From NCBI GenBank assembly GCA_902478705.1, contig CABSMB010000102.1:1-5702 (forward strand): a DNA stretch of 5,702 nt. The letters run 5' to 3'. Source of the stretch: an uncultured Collinsella sp. Its GTDB lineage: Bacteria; Actinomycetota; Coriobacteriia; Coriobacteriales; Coriobacteriaceae. Position 1 is the stretch's first letter, and the number at the start of each line of letters is the position of its first letter. Below, piece after piece: positions 1 through 5,702 of this stretch. Below the pieces are notes generated by a model. That model searched no databases, had not been told where the DNA came from, and worked only from the letters and a program-made list of their open reading frames with translations. The translations under genes were made by a program, and so were the position numbers.

Positions 1-632
1 TCCTTCAGGTCCTCGGCCGAATCGCCAAGCGTCGAGGACAGGTTGGCGATAAAGTTGCTCACCTGGTCGGTGCTCATATAGTCAAGCAGGCTGGACACGG
101 TCTTAAGGCCGATGGTCGTAATGGTCTTGGTAAAGGTCTCGTTGACCTGGCTCTGGACCGCGCTCGAACCCTTTTCGGTCACGATCTGGGCGATGGCGTT
201 GGCCTTTTGGTTCTCGTAGAACTCGATGTCGGCATGCTTCACGTCGGTCGAAAAGAGCGTCATCATGTCGGCGCTAAACGTTTTGGGGATAACGACGGCA
301 GCGTAGTATGCGCCCGACTTGACGCCCTCGATCGCCTTATCGCGGTCGTTGAGGACAACCCAATCGAAGTTCTCGTTGCCGCGCAGGGTGGCGGTCACGT
401 TTTCGCCCACGTTGATCTCGACAGGAATCAGGTCGCTCTCGTAACCTTCGTCAGTGTTGACCACCGCGATCTTAAGGTTGCCGGTATTGCCGTAGGGATC
501 CCAGCTTCCGGCGATGTTAAACCATGCGTACAGGCACGGCACAATGATCAGGCCCATGACAACAATCAGGCCAATCACGGAGTGAGACACGTTTTGGACA
601 TCGCGCTTAAACAAGTGCAGGATGTTTTTCAT
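1..632 (-). CDS. YhgE/Pip-family membrane protein, second of a tandem pair (N-terminal 210 residues; 3' end outside window)
   Basis: This is the N-terminal part of a protein of the YhgE/Pip family (phage infection protein, related to ABC-2 type membrane proteins and to EsaA/YueB of type VII secretion). Family members sit in the cytoplasmic membrane with a large external domain between an N-terminal helix and a C-terminal helix bundle; the transported substrate is generally unknown. Visible features are a short basic N-terminus starting MKNILHLFKRD, one membrane helix at about residues 18-38, the family signatures LYAWFNI (34-40) and WDPYGNT (44-50), a beta-rich domain with YYAAVVIPKTF (109-119), then the start of a helical ectodomain. 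The ATG at 632-630 directly follows the TAA of the upstream gene and has a strong Shine-Dalgarno at good spacing, so the start is well supported. It is a clear paralogue of the upstream gene (shared FKRD, WDPYGNT, EGV-SG-YYAA-VIPK). The reading frame is intact to the window edge; the family is secure, the specific function is not known. Confidence 0.93.
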   Translation of the reverse strand, partial: MKNILHLFKRDVQNVSHSVIGLIVVMGLIIVPCLYAWFNIAGSWDPYGNTGNLKIAVVNTDEGYESDLIPVEINVGENVTATLRGNENFDWVVLNDRDKAIEGVKSGAYYAAVVIPKTFSADMMTLFSTDVKHADIEFYENQKANAIAQIVTEKGSSAVQSQVNETFTKTITTIGLKTVSSLLDYMSTDQVSNFIANLSSTLGDSAEDLK

Positions 633-3458
633 TTATGCCTCACCTCCTTTGGAGTGCTTGCCAAGCGGGGTGGTGCCCCCGTCGCTTCCGCTTACGTTGT
701 CAGTGCCGTCGACATCTTGAGCCTTGCGATGCGTACCGATATGCGGCAGACGACTCGTAGGCTGTTCGCCATCCTTGGCCCCCCGCTCGCTGGCGTTGAG
801 GCCAAACATGCGACGGGCGGCGGGGATGGCAGACGTGTGCTCGCGCATCTCGCGGCGCAGGTCCTCGTCCGAAAGCGCCGAGATACGCATCTGGGTATTG
901 AGGCTCGCACGGATGTACTCGATGTTGATGAGCCAGCCGCAGATGGCGATAACCGAAATGATCCAGATGACGAGCAGGATGATCTTGCCGTTATTGTCGA
1001 TATCGAGCACCGTCGACAGCACAAAGAGCAGGACCTGCACGCCCACCACGGCGGCGAAACCGCCCTTGATGTAGTACGGGTAGCGATGCTCAAACGCCAC
1101 GGCGTGATCGAGCAGCTCGCGACGGTACGAATCGGAATCGAGCATGACGCGCATGGCCGTGCGCAGCGAATAGCGCTGGCGCGGCAGGTCGTTGGACTCG
1201 CAGATCATGAGGCCCGTTGTGGAAAGCTGCTTGTCAAAGAGCAGGTTGAGGTTGAGCAGCAGCGGACGCAGCTGCAGACCGATAAAGAGCGCGATGACAA
1301 GGAAAACGCCCAAGATGCACAGGTTGAACAGGTAGTTGAACGAGTACATGCCGCCGACGGTCTCGCGCAGCAGGTTGATGCCGTAGGTAAAGGGCAGCAG
1401 CGGATGCAGCCACTGGAAGAAGCCGGGCATCATCTCGATGGGATACATGCCCGACGAACCGGGGATCTGCACAATGACGAGGATGACGCCAATGGCTTTG
1501 CCGATATGCTTAAAGGTAGTAGACAGCGCATAGATGATGTTGACGTAGGCGAACGAGATGGCGATGCCGCCCAGCACAAAGAGCAGCGGATTGACGCACT
1601 GCACACCAATGACCAGGTCGCCCACCGTAACGATGATGGCCTGGAAAGCGCCCAGAATCACCAGCAGCAGCCAGCGGCCAAAGTAGCCCTGGCGCGCCGT
1701 AAAGCTGCCGATGCCCTCGCGATCGACCTCAAGTTTGTAGATGGCAATGAGCACGTAGCCGCCCACCCACAGCGCCAGGTTGGTGTAGAAGGGCGCGATG
1801 CCCGAGCCAAAGCTCTTGACCGGATAGATCGACTTAGACGTCAGCTCTACCGGGGATGCCATGAAATCGGCCACGTCATCGACGTCGACGTCCATCAGGT
1901 CGGCCAGCTCGCCCATAGACTCAGAGGTCTGCAGCGCCGCGATGTCGTTGGCGGCGGTCGCGAGCTTGTCCTGAACCTTGGCAAGGGAGGCGTCGGTCTG
2001 GGACAGCGTGGTCTTTGCCTGCTTGAGCGTGGCATCGAGCTGCGCCAGCGTGCCGCGCGCGCTTGCAATCGTGGGGGTCATGCCCGACACGATACCGGTC
2101 AAATCGCCCGAAACGGCGGCAAAGGAATCAAGCGCGCTCGAAGCCTTCGGCAGTGCGTTCTGTCCCAGATCGGTTTGAGCCTGACCGAGGTTGGTCGTGC
2201 CAGTCTGAATCGCCGCGTTGAGCGCGTCGCTCGCGTTCGAGATTGCCGTAGCGTCGTTTGCCATGGCGCTCGACTGTGCGGAAAGGCCATCCTTGATGCT
2301 CTGCAGCTTCTGGTTTTGCTCGCGAAGCGAATTGATGGTCGAAGCGATGAGGGCGTCAACGTCCTTCGACCCCGTCGACGTATCGTTGGCGAGAATCTGC
2401 AGGCGCTCGATGACGGCGTTGTTATGGTCGATCGTCGCCTGAAGGGATTCGAGCGAATTGTCGATACGAGTGGTCGTGGACGTAACCGTACCGGTGAGTT
2501 TGCCAATCGCTGCGTTCGCAGAAGCCGATGTCTTGCTCAGCGCGATGCTGCCCTCCGAGAGCGCCTTCGAGAGCGAGGTGATGGACTTGCCAGCCGTGGT
2601 GCGAGCTTCGCCCAGCAGGTCGTTGCCCTGGGAGATTGCCTGCGTCAGCGAAGGCGCCTGGCCCTGCAGACCCGCCAGCGCGGCATCGGCCGAAGCAATC
2701 GAGCTGCTCGTCTTGTCGATGGCGGTGTTCATATCGCCGATGGAATCACGTACCTCGCCCAGGGTATCAGACGCCTCGGACACCGATCCCGCCAGCGAAT
2801 CCTGGGTCTGGGTTGCTTTGTCCTTGAGGTCGACACCGACATCCTTGGCAATGCCCGCGACGGTCTCGCCCACCGTGGAGACAAACTCCGCGTTGATCTG
2901 CTCCTCGATGGTGTTGGCGCCGGTGTCGGTAACCTTGGGCGCAATGGCGCTCTTCTTCTCGTTGACGTAATAGGTGAGCTTCGGCTGATGGTAATTGCCG
3001 TCGAGCATCGAGACGAGATTGTCGGAGAAGTTCTTGGGAATCACGATGGCGGCATAGTATTCGCCACTTTCGACGCCCTCTTTGGCATCTGCCGCCGAGT
3101 CGACGAAAGTCCAGCCAAGCTGGTCGTTCTCCTTGAGCTGGTCGACCACCTTATCGCCTGCGTTAAGCTCGCCCACCAGGTCGTTCTGAGTGCCCTGATC
3201 GTTGTTGGCGATGGCGATTTTGATGCCCTGGGTATTTCCGTACGGATCCCAGTTGGCCACGATGTTGTACCAGGCATACAACGAGGGAATGACGCACACG
3301 CCCAGAGTAACCACCAGGGCGACGGGGTTCACGAGCAATCGTTTGATGTCGCGTTTAAAGATCGCAAAGGAAACCTTTGCATCGGATAGTTTGCTGCCGA
3401 GACTCACGCTTGGACCATCCATCCTGTCGTTTAGCCGAATCATGCTATTAACAACCAT
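633..3458 (-). CDS. YhgE/Pip-family membrane protein with long ectodomain and C-terminal extension (941 residues)
   Basis: A complete member of the YhgE/Pip family (ABC-2-like membrane proteins; relatives include Lactococcus Pip and B. subtilis YueB, both phage receptors). The role is probably in the cell envelope or export; the substrate is unknown. Residues counted from the ATG at 3458: basic N-terminus with FKRD; membrane helix about 43-63 ending LYAWYNI (60-66); WDPYGNT (70-76); YYAAIVIPKNF (134-144); a Ser/Ala/Thr-rich, coiled-coil-like ectodomain about 190-500; the conserved pre-membrane stretch MASPVELTSKSIYPVKS (533-549); five membrane helices about 555-730; then an extension with two more helices (about 798-818 and 824-845) and a charged tail to 941. 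The frame stays open to a TTG at 3491, but that codon lacks a ribosome site; the ATG at 3458 has AAGGTG 10 bases upstream and is preferred. Later ATGs at 3443 and 3422 lack a Shine-Dalgarno. First gene of a two-gene operon with its paralogue. Family assignment is firm. Confidence 0.93.
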   Translation of the reverse strand: MVVNSMIRLNDRMDGPSVSLGSKLSDAKVSFAIFKRDIKRLLVNPVALVVTLGVCVIPSLYAWYNIVANWDPYGNTQGIKIAIANNDQGTQNDLVGELNAGDKVVDQLKENDQLGWTFVDSAADAKEGVESGEYYAAIVIPKNFSDNLVSMLDGNYHQPKLTYYVNEKKSAIAPKVTDTGANTIEEQINAEFVSTVGETVAGIAKDVGVDLKDKATQTQDSLAGSVSEASDTLGEVRDSIGDMNTAIDKTSSSIASADAALAGLQGQAPSLTQAISQGNDLLGEARTTAGKSITSLSKALSEGSIALSKTSASANAAIGKLTGTVTSTTTRIDNSLESLQATIDHNNAVIERLQILANDTSTGSKDVDALIASTINSLREQNQKLQSIKDGLSAQSSAMANDATAISNASDALNAAIQTGTTNLGQAQTDLGQNALPKASSALDSFAAVSGDLTGIVSGMTPTIASARGTLAQLDATLKQAKTTLSQTDASLAKVQDKLATAANDIAALQTSESMGELADLMDVDVDDVADFMASPVELTSKSIYPVKSFGSGIAPFYTNLALWVGGYVLIAIYKLEVDREGIGSFTARQGYFGRWLLLVILGAFQAIIVTVGDLVIGVQCVNPLLFVLGGIAISFAYVNIIYALSTTFKHIGKAIGVILVIVQIPGSSGMYPIEMMPGFFQWLHPLLPFTYGINLLRETVGGMYSFNYLFNLCILGVFLVIALFIGLQLRPLLLNLNLLFDKQLSTTGLMICESNDLPRQRYSLRTAMRVMLDSDSYRRELLDHAVAFEHRYPYYIKGGFAAVVGVQVLLFVLSTVLDIDNNGKIILLVIWIISVIAICGWLINIEYIRASLNTQMRISALSDEDLRREMREHTSAIPAARRMFGLNASERGAKDGEQPTSRLPHIGTHRKAQDVDGTDNVSGSDGGTTPLGKHSKGGEA
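641..650 (-). promoter_or_regulatory. Strong Shine-Dalgarno of the second YhgE/Pip gene, inside the upstream gene
   Basis: On the minus strand AAAGGAGGTG lies 8 bases before the ATG at 632. It is nearly a perfect complement of the 16S rRNA 3' end. The same bases encode the Lys-Gly-Gly near the C-terminus of the upstream protein (its final residues are KGGEA). Because the upstream stop codon abuts this start (TAAATG), translation of the second protein is probably coupled to termination of the first. Confidence 0.85.
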
Positions 3459-3468
3459 TGTACGGAGG

Positions 3469-3474
3469 CACCTT
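3469..3474 (-). promoter_or_regulatory. Shine-Dalgarno deciding the start of the first YhgE/Pip gene
   Basis: The minus strand reads AAGGTG, then 10 bases, then the ATG at 3458. No comparable site precedes the in-frame TTG at 3491 or the ATGs at 3443 and 3422. This is the reason for choosing 3458 and a 941-residue product. The site is only moderate and its spacing is on the long side, so the start call is good but not certain. Confidence 0.55.
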
Positions 3475-3514
3475 AGCGTCTCGCGGCACAATGGTGCCGA
3501 GTTTTGCGGGTAGC

Positions 3515-3543
3515 AATATACTACGAAGATGAGTTAACGTACA
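3515..3543 (-). promoter_or_regulatory. Candidate promoter of the YhgE/Pip operon
   Basis: On the minus strand a -10-like TATATT (3520-3515) is preceded, after 17 bases, by a weak -35-like TGTACG (3543-3538). Transcription would begin near 3508 and give a leader of about 50 bases. An alternative pair is TTGAGA (3560-3555) with TTAACT (3537-3532), also 17 bases apart. The -10 match is good and both -35 choices are imperfect. The location between the htpG 3' hairpin and the operon start is where a promoter is expected. Confidence 0.35.
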
Positions 3544-3550
3544 GATGTAC
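3539..3550. promoter_or_regulatory. Small inverted repeat over the candidate -35 region (possible operator)
   Basis: GTACA-GA-TGTAC is a perfect 5-base inverted repeat with a 2-base centre. It overlaps the weak -35 of one promoter model and lies in the spacer of the other, a usual place for a repressor site. No regulator gene is visible in the window. The repeat is short enough to occur by chance, so the operator role is inference. Confidence 0.3.
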
Positions 3551-3606
3551 AGTATCTCAAATTCCCGCAGCTCACAAAACCACAACCCGCACAAATTAGC
3601 ATCCCA

Positions 3607-3691
3607 ACTAGTCATTGGGGACGTTCTTAAACGACTAGTCGTTGGGGACGTTCTTGTTTGACTAGTCGTTTAAGAACGTCCCCAACGACTA
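3607..3691. repeat. Composite REP-like palindromic repeat, three copies of a 20-22-base unit
   Basis: Two direct copies of a 22-base unit that begins ACTAGTC and ends GGGGACGTTCTT occupy 3607-3628 and 3634-3655, spaced 27 bases apart and differing at one base. A third copy lies inverted at 3672-3691 and matches the second perfectly over 20 bases. Bases 3609-3639 and 3661-3691 also form a 31-base inverted repeat with one mismatch. Nested inside is the perfect 14-base palindrome AACGACTAGTCGTT at 3630-3643. The arms can therefore pair in two mutually exclusive ways. The architecture resembles REP/BIME elements mobilised by IS200-like (RAYT) transposases; that link is inference, as no transposase is present here. 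Confidence 0.75.
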
Positions 3692-3706
3692 CTCCGTACA
3701 AAAGCA

Positions 3707-3776
3707 AACGAGAGTGGAAAATCTCCCACTTCAAGCCCGCATTCGAGCCAAAAGTGGGAGATTGTCCACTCTCGTT
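3707..3776 (-). terminator. Long hairpin downstream of htpG, probable terminator or repeat element
   Basis: Bases 3707-3731 and 3752-3776 are inverted repeats of 25 bases with one mismatch at the exact centre (3719 against 3764), separated by a 20-base loop. On the minus strand the structure begins 29 bases after the htpG stop codon and is followed by a short T-rich stretch (GTTTGCTTTTG), so it could end htpG transcription and shield the YhgE/Pip operon. It is much longer than a usual intrinsic terminator and its T tract is interrupted, so it may instead be, or derive from, a dispersed palindromic element. Each arm also contains a smaller hairpin (AGTGG pairing with CCACT). Confidence 0.6.
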
Positions 3777-3805
3777 CTAATTAGTTACGGTGCCGTATCC
3801 CCGAA

Positions 3806-5676
3806 CTACATCAGATCGCAAACTGCTGCGGCGAAGGCTACGGGGTCCTCGGGGAGGATGCCCTCGACGAGCAGGGCCTGGTCGTAGAGCAGGCCGGAGT
3901 ACTGCTTAATCTTATCGGCATCGCCGGCCTTCTGAGCAGCGACAAGCTTGTCAAAGACCGGGTGCTTGGCGTTGAGCTCGAGCACGCGCTGGCTCTTGGG
4001 CATACCGTCGGGCGCGCCCTCGGGACCCTTCTGGAGCACCTTCTCCATCTCGAGCGAAAGCGGGCCCTCGGTGGTGATGCAGGCAGGGGCGTCGGTCAGG
4101 CGCGCAGAGACGGCAACTTTCTCGACCTTATCGCCGAGTGCGTCCTTCATAGCGCTAAAGAGGTCCTCGTTCTCCTTGATGGCGTCCTCGGCCTCCTTCT
4201 TCTCGTCATCGGTTGCCAGGTCAAGATCGCCGGTCGCGACGTTCTTGAGCTCCAGATGACGATCCTCGACCTCGGGCTCGGCGCCATCGGCAACTGCCTT
4301 CTCGGCAGCCTCGCGAGCAGCGTCATCCTCGTAGACCTTGGGCATATCCGCCGCCACATACTCACGCATGGCCTGGAAGGTGAACTCGTCCACGTCCTGC
4401 GTCAGCAGCAGCACATCGTAGCCGCGATCGAGCACGCCCTTCACGACGGGCATCTTGGCCAGGCGCTCACGCGAGTCGCCGGCGGCATAGTAGATGGCCT
4501 TCTGGCCCTCGGGCATACCCTTGGCATACTCGGCCAGGGTAATCATCTTCTGTTCCTTGGCAGACCAGAACAGCAGCAGGTCGGCGAGCTCATCGGCCTT
4601 CATGCCATAGCTCGAGTAGATACCGTACTTAAGGCCGCGGCCAAAGTTCTCAAAGAATTTCTCGTAAGCCTCGCGATCGTTGTCGCGCATGTCCTCGAGG
4701 TCGGCGGTAATCTTCTTCTCGACACGCTTGGCGATAGCCTTGAGCTGACGGTTCTGCTGCAGCGTCTCACGCGAAATGTTGAGCGTCACATCGGCAGAGT
4801 CCACGACGCCGCGCACAAAGTTGTAGTAGTCGGGCAGCAGGTCGTCGCACTTCTCCATAATCAGCACGTTGGAGCTATAGAGCGACAGACCCTTCTCGTA
4901 ATCCTTGCTGTACAGATCGAACGGGGCACGACCCGGCACAAACAGCAGCGCATCGTACTCAAGCGTACCCTCGGCATGGAAGCTGATGGTGCGCACGGGA
5001 TCGTCAAAGTCGTGGAACGTGGACTTGTAGAACTCGTCGTAATCCTTCTGCTCAACGTCGGAGCTACGCTTCTTCCAGATCGGCGTCATGGAGTTGATGG
5101 TCTCGAGCTCCTGGTAGTCCTCGTATTCGGGCGTGTAATCGTCCGGCGCGTCCTCGGGCTTGGGCTTCTGGCGGCTCTTGCTCACCATCATCTGAATCGG
5201 GTAGCGCACATAGTTGCTGTACTGCTGAATCAGGCTCTTGAGGCCCCACTCGGTCAGGAAGCGGTCGTAGGTCTCGGCCTCGCCGTCGGCGTCGAGCTTC
5301 TCGTTCTCGCGCAGCGTCAGGATAACGTCGGTACCGTGCTCGGCACGCTCGCCATCCTCGATGGTATAGCCCTCAAGGCCGTCGGACTCCCAAACGTGGG
5401 CGGTATCCTCGCCATAAGCGCGGCTGACGACCTTCACATGGCTGGCGACCATAAAGGCGGAGTAGAAACCCACGCCAAACTGGCCGATGATGTCGACATC
5501 GGAACCCTGCTGCTCGGCGTTCTCGGTCTTAAACTCCTCGGAGCCGGAATGGGCGATGGTACCCAGGTTGCGCTCGAGCTCCTCGGCGGTCATGCCGATA
5601 CCGTTATCCGAGATGGTGATGGTGCGGGCATCTTTATCGAAAGAGACACGAATGGCCAGGTCGCCCTGGTCGAGCT
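3806..5676 (-). CDS. htpG: HtpG, bacterial Hsp90 molecular chaperone (N-terminus missing at contig edge)
   Basis: HtpG is the cytosolic ATP-dependent Hsp90 homodimer that remodels client proteins, often with DnaK. The visible 622 residues (from the codon at 5674) start in the ATP-binding domain: the DNGIGM motif with the nucleotide-binding Asp at about residue 23, GTIAHSGSEEF next, then the glycine-rich lid IGQFGVGFYSAF at about 62-73. The middle domain carries LNISRETLQ, whose Arg (codon 4771-4769) corresponds to the ATP-contacting Arg of E. coli HtpG. The C-terminal dimerisation domain contains RLTDAPACI and ends DPVAFAAAVCDLM. Aligned by DNGIGM to E. coli HtpG from memory, about 55-60 residues are missing, including the catalytic Glu and Asn of the first helix. 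The ATG at 5593 is internal, because in-frame HtpG sequence continues upstream to the adapter junction. An Ala/Glu-rich insertion lies before the C-terminal domain. The identity is certain. Confidence 0.97.
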
Positions 5677-5702
5677 CTGTCTCTTATACACATCTGACGC
5701 TG
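5677..5702. other. Nextera sequencing adapter at the contig end (artefact)
   Basis: Bases 5677-5695 read CTGTCTCTTATACACATCT, the 19-base Tn5 mosaic end used in Nextera libraries, and 5696-5702 (GACGCTG) continue exactly into the Read 1 adapter. The htpG frame matches the family up to 5676 and then breaks off mid-gene. These 26 bases are therefore untrimmed library adapter, not genome, and should be removed from any annotation. Confidence 0.97.

Larger units (their letters stand above)
3459..3805. other. Intergenic region between htpG and the YhgE/Pip operon
   Basis: A 347-base stretch, visibly richer in A and T than the flanking genes, with no reading frame that looks like a gene. From the htpG side it holds a long hairpin (3707-3776), a composite palindromic repeat (3607-3691), a featureless stretch of about 45 bases, and the candidate promoter and leader of the YhgE/Pip operon. 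I found no tRNA, riboswitch or CRISPR pattern in it. Confidence 0.8.

Noticed and set aside
1978..2970. Several shorter plus- and minus-strand frames overlapping the YhgE/Pip gene
   Set aside because: They are shadows of the real gene in other frames, low in complexity (Ser/Arg/Ala-rich) and without ribosome sites or recognisable motifs.
207..3389. Plus-strand reading frame of 1060 codons as a possible large gene
   Set aside because: It is the exact codon-by-codon antisense image of two clearly recognisable YhgE/Pip genes, has an unnatural composition, crosses their junction and has no family motifs.
3459..3491. N-terminal extension of the first YhgE/Pip protein to the TTG at 3491
   Set aside because: The TTG has no Shine-Dalgarno, and the extra 11 residues do not resemble the family's N-terminus; the ATG at 3458 has AAGGTG upstream.
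3607..3691. Short CRISPR array
   Set aside because: The gaps between units are 5 and 16 bases, and the third unit is inverted. There are no spacers of typical length and no cas genes.
3786..3797. TACGG-TG-CCGTA inverted repeat just after htpG as a terminator
   Set aside because: The stem is only 5 bases with a 2-base loop and no T tract; the longer hairpin at 3707-3776 is a far better candidate.
5591..5593. ATG at 5593 as the htpG start
   Set aside because: In-frame HtpG sequence, including the DNGIGM motif, continues upstream to the adapter junction, so this is an internal methionine.
5677..5695. Tn5 transposon end as evidence of a mobile element
   Set aside because: The mosaic end is followed by Nextera Read 1 adapter bases and sits at the very edge of the sequence, which fits library adapter rather than an insertion.

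Overview
The window looks like a contig end from a moderately GC-rich Gram-positive, most likely a gut actinobacterium of the class Coriobacteriia (Collinsella-like). That placement is inferred from the codon use (no TTA, CTA or TCA codons across the reading frames of the two membrane-protein genes, from about position 207 to 3389), the style of the HtpG and YhgE/Pip proteins, and the short palindromic repeats. It was not checked against any database. All three genes lie on the minus strand, so transcription runs from right to left.

Layout, in the direction of transcription. (1) Positions 5702-5677 are not genomic: they match the Nextera transposase mosaic end plus the start of the Read 1 adapter, so the real sequence stops at 5676. 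(2) Positions 5676-3806 hold htpG, the bacterial Hsp90 chaperone, missing about 55-60 N-terminal residues because of that edge. (3) Positions 3805-3459 are a 347-base AT-richer gap. It carries a long hairpin with 25-base arms (probable htpG terminator or a repeat element), a composite palindromic repeat built from three copies of a 20-22-base unit, and a candidate promoter with a small inverted repeat over its -35 region. (4) Positions 3458-633 encode a complete 941-residue YhgE/Pip-family membrane protein with a large Ser/Ala/Thr-rich helical ectodomain and an unusual C-terminal extension with two extra membrane segments. (5) Positions 632-1 encode the first 210 residues of a second, paralogous YhgE/Pip protein, whose 3' end lies outside the window.

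The two YhgE/Pip genes touch (TAA directly followed by ATG), and the second uses a near-perfect Shine-Dalgarno sequence inside the last codons of the first. They are almost certainly one translationally coupled operon, plausibly making a two-subunit envelope complex or exporter of unknown substrate. htpG is a separate housekeeping/stress gene, apparently insulated by the hairpin. I see no clearly new biological system. The features most worth a second look are the intergenic repeats, the paralogous YhgE/Pip pair with its extended C-terminus, and the adapter at the contig end.
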